From NCBI GenBank assembly GCA_003427395.1, contig BFEA01000204.1, positions 658,468-686,931 of the forward strand: a stretch of DNA of 28,464 nt. Direction: 5' to 3'. Within the stretch, counting starts at the first letter, position 1. The number at the start of each line of letters is the position of its first letter. Below, piece after piece: positions 16,020 through 24,910 of this stretch. Source of the stretch: Chara braunii. Its lineage: Eukaryota > Streptophyta > Charophyceae > Charales > Characeae. The notes under the pieces were generated by a model. That model did not search any database. It had not been told where the DNA came from and saw nothing but the letters and a program-made list of their open reading frames with translations. Both the position numbers and the translations under genes were made by a program.

Positions 16020-16488
16020 GACTAGGATCACTTGAATCTTTCCTTGCGCTTGGAATATTACGTCCTAGTCGACCGGCGTACGTTCCAATTCCTGGGAGAT
16101 CAGCGCCCCAGGGACGGAAGACGTTCGGGTCCACTTTGGCGTTCAACCATGCGTACCTATGCTACAGCGAACGAGCAAACGCCCTCGGTCGGCCTACCTC
16201 TGCAATTGCATTATAAAAGCTTTCGCACGTGGGCTGGTAGCTCGGCAGGGACACGCCCCTAAGGGTGGTGACAGCCCCTTAGGGAAGGTAAGTTGTGCCC
16301 CGCGAGAACCTATCTTGTCGTAGGGGACCGCGGGATGTACAGCTAGCGCACTCGGCCGGAGTGGCAAAGGGTCGACGTGGGTTACCGTATCGTCCCCGAG
16401 TTGTCTCTAAAACGTTGAAAGCCTAAGTTTCTCCTGCGTGACGCGGCCAGGAGGGCCCTCACTCGCGTGGGGGCCGATGAGCTCGACA
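16020..16488 (-). promoter_or_regulatory. 5'-terminal structured module of copy C
   Basis: On the - strand, GGCCC pairs with GGGCC near the start, and CCCTAAGGG (16284-16276) pairs with CCCTTAGGG (16265-16257) around GCTGTCACCA. The outer CCCGC/GCGGG stem encloses CCTACGACAAGATAGG. These are the same folds as in copies A and B and, with changed stem bases, in the second family. Confidence 0.6.
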
Positions 16489-16575
16489 ACGTTATACATG
16501 TGAAATGATATATAACCTGTACCTAGAACTACGGTTCTTACCTTTGTAGCATAGTGTTCGAGTTTTTGTTTTTTG

Positions 16576-16700
16576 AATATGTTCGGCCGAACACGTTTGG
16601 GTGACGTTTGGCCGAACACGTTCGGGTGGCGTTTGGCCGAAAAACGGAACATGTTCGCTCTTTCGGACGTTCGGAAAAGCTCCGAACATGTTCGATGTGC
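16576..16700 (+). repeat. Short repeats of TTTGGCCGAACACGTT
   Basis: Three tandem units near 16580-16640 carry (T/C)GGCCGAA(C/A)A and are followed by GTTCGG/CCGAAC words that form inverted pairs (GGACGTTCGG; AACATGTTCG twice). The array sits about 90 bases outside the start of copy C. Confidence 0.75.
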
Positions 16701-16899
16701 TACACAGGTTCTTACCCTCTAGCCAAAGACTTGTTGACGTTTATGCCAACTCCTATGAGCAAGATGAAAGGGTGGAAGATTGGGATGAGGTCGGGCGACA
16801 ACATGCCAATAGAGAGTGTTCTCATACTTACCGAGCGTACCCACCACTTGACCTAAAAGGTTTAGGAGTTCATTTATCGTTATCTTACTGTTAAGTGTG

Positions 16900-18533
16900 A
16901 GCATAGTGACTAATGTCAGCATGCTATCGACCTGTAGTTTGCTCAAATTATTTGTCTACTGGGTTGCGTGTTGCTCATTATGCCCTGTGTTTTATTTATA
17001 AGGAAAGGCAAAAGGTTGAACATCGTTTCTAAGTTGAATGGTCTAGTCTTTCTTATAACCTATGTAAGTTGGGGTATTGGGGTCTTACTCAACTGAGAAA
17101 TTGTGAACTGCTTATGTGAAAACAACTTGGGGATTTAGTGAGAGTACTTACCCATTGTGGGATGAACTTGCATGTGGTTGAGTGAGAGTTCTACTTGGTC
17201 TGAGCCAACATTTTTTGGGATAATTTTATTTTATATTCCTGGCTTTGTGTAAATTTTGGAAAGACACTTTTCCTACGGGAACCGATGCCAAAATTTCTAC
17301 AAATCCAATGAGTTAGTTAAATTCTCTCTTTCATAAAGTTTGACTTTTGTCTGAGATCATAGATAACTTCGTGTAAATATGAGAAACTTACTTCTCCAAA
17401 GGAGATGCTTCCACAATGTTTACTGAATTAGGGAGTTAGACAAATTTTGACTTCGTTACTTTTTATCTTGTATTTAGTTTTGTATAAATTTTGGAAAGAA
17501 ACTTTTCCTATGGGAAGCGGTGCCGAAATTTCTACAAATCTAAAAGGAGTTAGTTAAATTTTATGTTGACATAATTCAAGTTTTTATAGAGTTCATATTT
17601 GATTTAATATAAATTTGGGAAGTCTACCTCTCAAGAGGAGATGCTGCCGAAAATTCTACTAAATCAAGGAGTTAGGCAAATTTTGTCTTTTGAAATTAGA
17701 AAATTGCGTTCAAAGTTTATATTTTCTTATGTACATTCTACCAGGGTATTTTCTCAACGGGAAGCGCTGTCGAAATTTCTTGCATTTTAAAGGAGCTAGA
17801 GAGTTGGGCATTCTGCCCTCGTTTTAGGGGATTTACTGCCGAACTTGATAACATTTTTCAGATAAGTATCAGAGATCGGTTAGGAAGGTGGAATTTTTTA
17901 TAATCATTCAAGAATAGTTTGGGCACCGAGTTGTGCTGTGTTGCAGGTCGCTCTTTTTATATCATTTCGAGGCTTGACTAGCTTCGAGTTGATCCTACGA
18001 AGATCATCGTCCATTATCCTTTAATAACAGGTCGGTTTCCGACCAAGCTGTAAACTAATTCTCGCTACTCAACCTAAGGTCTTAGCCTCTGTGGGTTGAA
18101 ATGTTTTCTTTAGGTTTTTACCCAGACTTTTATTAAATGGTCATTTAAATAGTGACTGAGTATTTTTCTTTTGGAAGAGCGATTGAGATTAACCCCTCAA
18201 GATGTGTGTCAGCTTACACTTGAGTGTTGAAGGCGACCCTCGAGACCATCGAGGGCCACGTGATTATAGGCACTACATAGTACGCCATCACTGTGACTGG
18301 TTGTGTATTCATGCATGGCTAGTCGATATGACCAAAGCCTACGTCGTCGCGATATTTATTTAGAGCCTCGCGTGCAACACCAACCCTTTTAAACTATTAG
18401 AAGTTATGGGTCGGATGTGAAAAATGGATTAGGTGCGATTTACGTACGAAGTTCATTTTTTTTGTTTTGTAAGATGTATTGCGTGATACGATTTAACCGT
18501 CTTAGTCGACCGACGTAGAACTGGTTCGAGAGA
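16900..18533 (-). mobile_element. Second-family element, truncated copy E
   Basis: On the - strand from 18533 it matches copy D from about 23715 onward: TCGACTAAGACGG, ACCCATAACTTCTA, ATATCGACTAGCCATGCATG, AACACTCAAGTGTAAGCTGACAC, CCGACCTGTTAT and GATCTTCGTAGGATC follow in the same order. The first ~355 bases present in copy D are missing, and at that point the + strand copy F starts (18541), so E and F abut head to head. The exact far end is uncertain; similarity to D is clear to about 17230. Confidence 0.65.
17230..17830 (-). repeat. Five diverged tandem units of 111-125 bases in copy E
   Basis: On the + strand each unit has TATAAATTTTGGAAAG, then ACTTTTCC(T)ACGGGAAGC, GGTGCCGAAATTTCTAC and AAGGAGTTAG. 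Anchors at about 17249, 17371, 17482, 17607 and 17730. Copy D has two inverted units (24750-24900). Confidence 0.8.
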
Positions 18534-18540
18534 TCCGCGT

Positions 18541-18839
18541 TGTCGAGCCCATTGGTCCTACAGGAGGACCCTCCCGGCCGCATCACGCACGATTTTGCAC
18601 GACTTGTCGCGGAGCGCGTTTTGCCACTCCGGCCGAGTACACCAGCCGTACCTCTAGCGGGTCCCTACGACAGGATAGGATCATGCGAGGCACAACTTAC
18701 ATCCACCCGCGGAAGTTGTCACCATCCCTTGGGTGTGTGTATCCCTGTCGAGCTACCGAACCACAGGGATCCCCGCGGCGGGGTTGCGGGGGTGAAACCC
18801 CCACCCCGGCTTGGGCCCCGGGGATCCCCGCGTGACAAC
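18541..18839 (+). mobile_element. Putative 5' LTR (copy F) of the gag/pol element
   Basis: Starts TGTCGAGCCCATTGG and ends GCGTGACAACA, giving TGT...ACA termini. It is followed within ten bases by the gag ATG at 18847. GGTCC (18554-18558) pairs with GGACC (18566-18570). ACCCGCGG.A pairs imperfectly with T.CCTTGGGT (18705-18734) around GTTGTCACCA. The last 75 bases are GC-rich with GGGATCCCCGCG twice (18767, 18824). If this is a complete LTR it is only about 299 bases, much shorter than copy D. No standard tRNA-Met primer-binding site follows. Confidence 0.5.
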
Positions 18840-18846
18840 ACTGATT

Positions 18847-19656
18847 ATGACCCAGGGTAGAGCAAAGAAAGCGGTAGTAAGGGAAGAGGGAGAAGATGAA
18901 GAAGAGCCTCAAACTCAGTAGCTAATGAAGGCTCCGAGATAGGCCAAAAATTTGGCCCAAGGAGGAGAAGACTTCGGAAGGGGCAAAGGTTCCCAAGCAA
19001 CAGTGATGCCACCACCTGAGTCGCATGGTCAGGCTGGGTTGGTGATGCCCGCACAAACTGGGCAAGCACCTTATGGGCAGGGGCCGGGCTATGGGCCTCC
19101 GAGTCCCTAGCCTGGGTATAATCCCTATGTGCCATGGCTAGTGAGTGGACAGTATGGACCCTATACAGGGGCTCCAACGAGTGTGGCTTGTTGCGGGTTT
19201 CCAAGGCCCCAAGCTCAACTGGCAAGCCAACCGAACCCACAACCAATTCAGCCACAACAATCAGTGCCATAAGGATCTCAGGGGAATCAAGGTGGTGAAC
19301 GCAGACAAGGTCAAGGATGGGGGCAAGGTCGAGGAAATGGTGGTCGAGGAGGAGGCGAAAGAGGAAATGCTGGCGGTAACTACGACGGAGGAGGAAATAG
19401 GGATTGGAATACATCAGAAAGTCAGGGAGGCCAAGAATGTGGGCGAGGATATGGCAGAGGAAGAGTAGACTAGAGGAACGTGATTTGCCGACATTGTGGT
19501 CAGAGAGGTCACATGATCAAGTTCTGCCATGTTAGGAGGAATGACGAGGAAGAGGGGTTGATTAGTACTAACGAAGATAGGGATGTCTATGACAAATTGC
19601 GAAACTATATCGACCTTATGATTCTAGGAGCGACAAGGAAAGAGGCTCAGTGATGA
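18847..19656 (+). pseudogene. Retrotransposon gag with CCHC zinc knuckle, broken
   Basis: Reading from ATG 18847 gives MTQGRAKK and an acidic stretch, then a Gln/Pro/Gly/Tyr-rich section (about 19010-19260), an RGG/GRG-rich section (about 19285-19465) and a zinc knuckle C-x2-C-x4-H-x4-C (CRHCGQRGHMIKFC, 19486-19527), typical of the nucleocapsid part of gag that binds RNA. The same frame is interrupted by TAG 18919, TAG 18940, TAG 19108, TAA 19270, TAG 19471 and TGA 19651 and 19654. Protein-like composition continues across each stop, and the open frames of 18845-19414 (-) and 19145-19468 (+) are shadows. The substitutions look like Gln or Arg codons converted by C-to-T changes. The style resembles gag proteins I recall from Chara retroelements. 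Confidence 0.75.
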
Positions 19657-19801
19657 GCCAACGCTTGAAATGCACCCGTTCGTCCGACTATGTTCCGAAT
19701 TTGGCAAGAAGAGGAGATCCGCCATGGTGTAAGGGTGAAAGAGATAGGAGAAAATGAGGAGGTGGAACAAAAATTGAGAGTTGGCACCGTGAGAGGAGCC
19801 T

Positions 19802-20583
19802 ATTGTGGTAGAGTCGGACGATGGGGAGGAAGAACGTTGTTGGATTGAAGCAAGGAGGACGATGGAAAGGATGGACGACCTAGTGGCGAAGATAGGGAAG
19901 TATCAAAACAAATTAACTAGTATGTGCAAGGAGGACAAGGAATGGAAAAGAAAGACGCCACTAGTACACCTCTATGACTCAGGCTCAAGAGCGCAAGGAG
20001 AACCTGGGAATTTACCAGGCGTAACAATCTCGGGTTCAACGCCTCGATCCGGGATGGCTTTTAGGTCACCTTCAAGGTAAGGAAGGGCACCACTGGCAGT
20101 CAGGACAAGGGCTAAGGGGCCTATGAGCTCTGTGATGCCAGCAAAAGATATTCCTGAGCTAAGTGAGGAGAAAGAGGAAGTTCAGGTCCCAGAGGATGAG
20201 GACGAGGAGGATGAGAGATTAAGACAGGAGGAGGATAGCAAAGCAGAGCAAAGGGCCTAAAAGAGAGGCGTCAGGATGAACAAGGATCAATCCCAAAAAG
20301 AAAAGAAGAAGAAGTACACCGTCCGAGTCAAAGAGGGCTATGATGTAGAGGAGATGATGGACAGTATTCTTGAGGGTCATAACCACCTTATGAACTTGAA
20401 GGATGTCCTGGCTTCAGTCCCTAGGCTTCGAGACAAACTCAAAGCTCGATTATCCAGGAAGATGGTGGCTAGTGTGCGCCTGGAGGTATAATTCCCAAGG
20501 AAGCAGAACGGGCGGAAATGGGCACCAAAATGGATTGGAACTCCGTAGCATGTGGATGCCTGGATGAAATAGTTAAAAGGAAG
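19802..20583 (+). pseudogene. Retrotransposon gag-pol linker up to the protease region, broken
   Basis: A second frame, shifted by one from the zinc-knuckle frame, carries ESDDGEEE, then TMERMDDLVAKIGKYQNK, VTISGSTPRSGMAFR, a Lys/Glu-rich tract, and DVLASVPRLRDKLKARLSRK up to about 20488. TAA codons interrupt it at 20078 and 20258. Near 20485 the homologous-looking frame moves by one base, continuing as IIPKEAERAEMGTKMDW and CLDEIVKRK to 20583. In families of this type the next segment is the retropepsin with its D-T/S-G site. Here it is cut at about 20583 by an LTR fragment, so no protease, reverse transcriptase or integrase is present. Function as polyprotein is lost. Confidence 0.65.
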
Positions 20584-21019
20584 TTATGCTACAGCGAACG
20601 AGAAAACGCCCTTGGCTGGGCCACCTCTACGAATGCATACCCGTCCAAATCAACCCCGCACGTGCCCCACCCCCNNNNNNNNNNNNNNNNNNNNNNNNNN
20701 NNNNNNNNNNNNNNNNNNNNNNNNNNNNNNNNNNNNNNNNNNNNNNNNNNNNNNNNNNNNNNNNNNNNNNNNNNNNNNNNNNNNNNNNNNNNNNNNNNNN
20801 NNNNNNNNNNNNNNNNNNNNNNNNNNNNNNNNNNNNNNNNNNNNNNNNNNNNNNNNNNNNNNNNNNNNNNNNNNNNNNNNNNNNNNNNNNNNNNNNNNNN
20901 NNNNNNNNNNNNNNNNNNNNNNNNNNNNNNNNNNNNNNNNNNNNNNNNNNNNNNNNNNNNNNNNGCCCCGCGCCCAGCCCCCCGGACCCCCGCCGGGGCC
21001 CCGGGGCTGGGGCTCGACA
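20584..21019 (-). mobile_element. LTR fragment (copy G) interrupting the polyprotein, containing the gap
   Basis: On the - strand the sequence begins TTGTCGAGCCCC at 21019 and, after the gap, continues AGAGGTGGCCCAGCCAAGGG and CGTTTTCTCGTTCGCTGTAG, the same order as in copy D (23361-23650). It stops at about 20584, where the polyprotein sequence begins. The GC-rich DNA on both sides of the gap may have defeated assembly, or the gap may hide a misjoin. Confidence 0.6.
20675..20964. other. Assembly gap (290 N)
   Basis: An unbroken run of N. Translations through it are meaningless. Its true length is unknown; by comparison with copy D the missing LTR part would be well under 290 bases. Confidence 0.99.
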
Positions 21020-21299
21020 ACCCTGGTCATAATACAAACATAAAAAAAACAAACAGGCAACAAAAAACGATAAAACAATTTGAACAGCACTATAAAACCC
21101 TATTCGAAGTAGCTTCCGAAGTTTGTCAAAACGTTTCCCGAATTGGATTTTTTTGCCAACTTTTTCGTTACTCGTCCAAATACACCGAAACTGAATACAG
21201 ATATGCCCTAAAGCTTATACATATCGGATAAAAAACAAAACAAAAAAAGAAGCAAAAATTCAGGGAAATATGGTAGTTTCGGTGAAAAATCCGCCAAAA
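21020..21299. other. A/T-rich non-coding stretch between gag and LTR fragment
   Basis: Between the end of the - strand gag and copy G, with A runs near 21042 and 21230. The - strand word ATTATGACCAGGG just outside copy G resembles ATTATGACCCAGGG just inside the gag start after copy F (18844). I see no polypurine tract. Confidence 0.4.
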
Positions 21300-22051
21300 A
21301 TGACACCACCTATTAACCACGAGTGGTGTCACTATCATCACCTTTTTTGGAGCATTCGCCTCTTTTGTGGCTTCAAGTTGGGCTATCACCTCCTCTACAA
21401 CTTTCTTAAGGTTCTGGCCGCCACTCTTTGCGGCATCCATGGCCTTCCTCTTCCTCCTTGCTTGTCGCATTTGGAAAATCTCTACTTGGTCCAACTCTCC
21501 GTCCGTCACGCTCTCTTTTATTGTGGCCCATGCCAGTTTCTTCCCTAGGGCGCCTTTCTTTGTTAGTGCAGAGGCCTCAAAATTTGTAAAGTGCCCCAGG
21601 ATGTTGCGCACTGCTCTTCTTCTGCAATCGCGGGAACTTTTCTCACCATTTTCTCAAAAGTCGTAGCGAACGCACCCACCGTGGTGAACTCATTTCGGCG
21701 TAACATTTCCAAGTCTGCTTTTATTAGAAGGCCATCCCCTAACTTGAAATGCCTATGCATTTCTTCCTTAAAGCTCACCCAAACACCAGTCGCACCTGCA
21801 ACCACCTTTATTATTTCTGGTCGGATTTCCCACCAAACGTATCTGGGCAGCAGTGTGAACTTATCTGCTTCAGATGCCTCACTTGTGACTTGTTTCAGTA
21901 ACTCCAGTCACTTAGACACCCTCTCTCCCCTAAATAGAAAGATGTCGACCTTGGATACCAGCAACCGTGTCAACTCCCTTTTCTCTATTGCTTTGACAAT
22001 ATCCTCTGGCGTCACGGTCGGTCCTCGTTCAATTCCATCAACATCTGCCAT
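21300..22051 (-). pseudogene. Second retrotransposon gag, broken
   Basis: From the ATG at 22051 (MADVDGIERGPTVTPEDIVK) the frame reads to a TGA at 21910-21908, continues in the same frame with FKEEMHRHFKLGDGLLIKAD, EFTTVGAFATTFEKM and EEEQCAT, then shifts by one base near 21605 to continue as LGHFTNFEASALTKKG, LTWAT-like AWATIKE, ELDQVEIFQMRQARRKRK and VVEEVIAQLE before fading at about 21300. This is the helical capsid-like part of a Ty3-type gag and closely resembles Chara gag proteins known to me. There is no zinc knuckle or pol downstream; after about 280 bases comes the LTR fragment at 21019. One nonsense codon, probably from a Trp TGG, and one frameshift make it a pseudogene. Confidence 0.72.
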
Positions 22052-22099
22052 CTCTATACCCTTTTTAAAATTATATGTGGGAATAAGAAAATAACCCAT

Positions 22100-22375
22100 T
22101 AACCGCTCGTGAACTCTTTATACTCTTCATCTCTGTCATAACCAATCGTTCCTTTTCTTTTCTCACCTAAGTACAATTACATACTCCTTCCACAAACCAT
22201 TATCACTTTACTAAGAAACAGAGATATATTTTCAACATATTCATAATCAGATAAACCCACTGCATACATTATCATTAGTGCCATGACCTATTTATCGTAT
22301 GCGCCTCTTTTCATCGGCCTAATCCAATACGATTGTCAGAACCTACCATATTAGTTAGTTCAAACCATGGTAACC
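22100..22375. other. AT-rich sequence, nothing recognised
   Basis: Upstream of the - strand gag. It could include that element's 5' untranslated region, but I see no LTR boundary. Confidence 0.4.
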
Positions 22376-22590
22376 GTCCGAACGTCCGGACCGGGTTCCA
22401 GACAGTCCGGTGTCCAGTGTCCGGTCCTTACGTCCTGATGGAGGCTCCTGGGGCAAAAAAAAAATAAAAAATGGGGCGGCCCAGGACGTTTATCGGGTCT
22501 TGGCCACCCCTCGAAAAATAGCGGGGTGATTTTTCAGTGTCGTTTCACCCCACCGGTCAGGGCCTAGAGGTCCGGACACAAGACACTACA
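22376..22590 (+). repeat. GTCCGG-rich repeat and hairpin
   Basis: GTCCGG or one-base variants occur repeatedly at 22376-22425 and again near 22571. GGGGTGA (22523-22529) pairs with TCACCCC (22545-22551). Related to the array at 23102-23255. Confidence 0.7.
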
Positions 22591-22673
22591 GGTTTGGGGG
22601 GTGGCGGGTTTTGCACAGGCCCGAGCAATTTCAAAGCGGCCATTTCGACGTGGCGCCCGCCGCTGCTGCCCAT

Positions 22674-22698
22674 TGGAGAGAGAGAGAGAGAGAGAGAG
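22674..22698 (+). repeat. GA microsatellite
   Basis: About 12 GA units. Confidence 0.95.
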
Positions 22699-22720
22699 CA
22701 TTGACAGTGCTGCCAGTCTG

Positions 22721-22856
22721 AAGACTCTGATGTTCTGAATTGAACTGCAAAGTTCGAACTTTTAAGTTATATATGAATTTATAAACTTAAGACTCTGACA
22801 TTCTGAATTGAATTGCAAAGTTCGAACTTTTAAGTTATATATGAAGTTATGAACTT
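22721..22856 (+). repeat. Tandem duplication of a 68-base AT-rich unit
   Basis: Units at 22721-22788 and 22789-22856 begin AAGACTCTGA and contain the perfect palindrome AAAGTTCGAACTTT followed by TAAGTTATATATGAA. They differ at only a few positions. Further AAAGTTC words follow at 22870-22892. Confidence 0.9.
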
Positions 22857-23069
22857 AAATTACTAAATTTAAAGTTCAAAGTTCAAAGTTAATCATACTT
22901 TTTTCAAAAAAAGATTCTCTGTTTCTTTAGTCTTGTGCTTGCTTTGCACTGTTTGCAACTCTGCATGTCTGCTAGTTAAATGTGCTGGTTGATTTGTTGC
23001 AAGACACGTGCTCTGCTATCTGAACTACAGAGTGCAAAGCAGGTAAGTGTCTGCCAACACCCCCACCCA

Positions 23070-23104
23070 ACCCCCCCCCCCCCCCCNTTTTTTTTTTTTT
23101 TTTT
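23070..23104 (+). repeat. C run joined to T run through an N
   Basis: Seventeen C, one N at 23087, then 17 T. This is probably a low-quality join; bases on either side should be treated with caution. Confidence 0.9.
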
Positions 23105-23255
23105 GGTCCGAACATTTTTGCACCCTGGGGACGGGTCCGGACTGTCCGGTGTCCGGTGATGTCCGGATCACCAAACAGTCTGAACCGGTCCAGACACTGG
23201 TCCGGAAGACAGTCCAGAAGTGTCCGGTTTCCGGGTCCGGGGTTATCATGGTTCA
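23102..23255 (+). repeat. GTCCGG array
   Basis: At least seven exact GTCCGG words plus variants (GTCCAG, GTCTGA) within 150 bases at irregular spacing, for example GTCCGGTGTCCGGTGATG. It lies about 100 bases upstream of copy D. Confidence 0.8.
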
Positions 23256-23360
23256 AACATAAAGTTTGTCGTTTTGCCTGGATCATTAGCTTGCACTTAA
23301 ACTGGGTTCGTTCATTAAGGACCCCGGTAGGCAGCCGAGATCCCCAGCAACAGCGCCACC

Positions 23361-23650
23361 TGTCGAACGCATTGGTCCCGCAGGGGGACCCTCCCTGCCG
23401 CGTCATGAAGGATTTTGCAGGATCTGTCGCGGAGCGCGTTTTGTCGCTCCGGCCGAGTGCGTCAGCCGTACCTCTCGCGGGTCCCTACAACAGGATAGGG
23501 TCATGCGAGGCACAACTTACCTCTACCCACGGGAGTTGTAACCATCCCTTGGGTGGACGCATCCCCGTCGAGCTACAGAACCACATGCGAAGGCTTCTCA
23601 TATGCAATCACAGAGGTGGCCCAACCGAGGGCGTTTTCTCGTTCGCTATA
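23361..23650 (+). promoter_or_regulatory. 5'-terminal structured module of copy D
   Basis: Besides the stems listed for copy D, GGAGCG pairs with CGCTCC near 23431-23450, CTCGC pairs with GCGAG, and CCCTA pairs with TAGGG around CAACAGGA (about 23477-23510). Each fold has a counterpart in copy F and most have one in copies A-C. Confidence 0.6.
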
Positions 23651-24910
23651 ACATTGGGGGTATGCGCGGTTAACCTCCAAATCGAACCCGCACGCGAACC
23701 GTTGCTCGAGGCGTTGATCCCCGAGCGAGATCCTACGCCGATCGACTAGGACGGCTATCCTAACCACGCGACGTGTTTCACGAAACCACATCAAGCTTCA
23801 CTCGTAGATCGTGCCTAGTCCCTGGTTCTTATCTGACCCATAACTTCTACCTAGCGAATCAGGTGGGTGTCGTGTATGAGACTTCGAATAAATATCGTGG
23901 CGATGCGAACTTCATCATATCGACTAGCTATGCATGACTACGCAAGCAATCGCGAGGATGGAGTACTATGTGGTACCCAAAACCATGAGGTCCTCAATAA
24001 TTTGGGGACCACTTTCGACACTCAAGTGTCGGCTGACACGCGCCTTCTCATTTAGTTACCATAACTAAGCTAAACAAGGGTGGTCCAAAATTAGTCAAGC
24101 AGAGGGTTTAGTGGTATCATACTATCACTCTCACAACAGTAAAGTGGCTTGTCCATCCGCATTCACAAAATACTCAGACTATCACCTAACTCGATCCAAA
24201 TATCTTAGACGCATACTAGCGATCACACAGAATTCGAACAACAACATCACACACACTAATGGAATCAACTTTACCGCCTGCCACGACTTATACCCTGCCT
24301 TATGCAAACAAACCCAAACCATTTTCCACCATCCCTCAATAAAGGTACTCAATCTTTAAAAAATGGCCACTTAGAAAGAAATCTGGGTGAAAATCCCAAG
24401 AAACGTAAAACCCCACAAGGGCCAAGGCCTTAGTTTGAGATGCAGAAACATGTAAGTTGTGTCGTAAACCGACCTGTTATAAAAAAATAACAGAAGAGTG
24501 ATCCTCCGTAGGATTAGGCCAAACGAATCAAGCCTTCAATCGAATTCGTAGACCTGCATCACAGTTCAGGCCAAAGCGGACCAATACTATGTTTAAGACA
24601 GATGGAGGACATGCTCCATGTCGTAGCCTAACTTCTCCACCAACTTCTTACTCATCTTCTTTCAATGGGCTCCATAAATTACTAAAAATTTTGGTACTAT
24701 CTCCCCTCGACAGGGTAAATTGCCAAATTTTTCTAAGCAGAAAACAATCTAACTCTCCAAATTCTACAAAATTTCGGCAGTGCTTCCTGTAGGAAAAGTG
24801 CCTTTTCAGAATTTTCAGGCGTCCAAAAATGATTGACTATTTCAAATTCGTAAAAATTTCGGCAGCGCTTTCCGTAGGAAAATGAAACTGTCAAAATTTA
24901 TACAACGATG
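23361..24910 (+). mobile_element. Second-family element, copy D
   Basis: Starts TGTCGAACGCATTGG. The first ~290 bases are the module shared with copies F and G and, more distantly, A, B and C. The remainder matches copy E in inverted orientation. GGTCC (23374-23378) pairs with GGACC (23386-23390). ACCCACGGGA (23525-23534) pairs with TCCCTTGGGT (23545-23554) with one mismatch around GTTGTAACCA. CTGTTAT and ATAACAG form a stem near 24474-24493. The motif AATTTCGGCAGTGCTTCC occurs at 24769 and a close variant at 24855. No protein is encoded; frames within it are artefacts. It is likely a long LTR or solo LTR; the 3' end is not resolved. Confidence 0.65.

Larger units (their letters stand above)
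12404..16488 (-). mobile_element. Large non-coding element, copy C (right arm of inverted pair)
   Basis: Begins on the - strand at 16488 with TGTCGAGCTCATCGG and runs down to the U6-like segment. It follows the same landmark order as copy A: 5' module (16488-16020), the GCCAAGCTCTTTCATTCC-like equivalent of the shared motif (about 15760-15724), a CCTAGGAGGT/GGCGGGGG block containing a 60-base duplication, a GTCAATTTGACTCAG block (about 14482), tandem GGAAGCGCTGCC units, a GCCAGCATTCACC foldback (about 13610-13635), and hairpins at 12984-13006, 12698-12726 and 12655-12675. Homopolymer G and A runs (13077-13255) and one N (13805) may be sequencing trouble. No hammerhead is present: the expected site instead holds a nine-pair stem, CCCGACAG-type (about 12819-12862). 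No protein-coding capacity is visible. Confidence 0.7.

Noticed and set aside
7352-16488. A single foldback DNA transposon with proven target-site duplication
   Set aside because: The flanks (GCCGCGT before 7352, ACGTTAT after 16488) give no convincing duplication and copy B exists alone, so two insertions remain equally likely.
18845-19414. 189-residue open frame on the - strand
   Set aside because: It is the antisense shadow of the gag sequence that carries the zinc knuckle on the + strand.
23156-23749. 197-residue open frame on the + strand
   Set aside because: It spans the GTCCGG array and the 5' module of copy D, which is structured non-coding sequence shared with copies lacking this frame.
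24690-24910. Spaced repeats as a CRISPR-like array
   Set aside because: Only two units of unequal spacing occur within a transposable element, in a eukaryotic context; the same holds for the arrays at 13870 and 17230.
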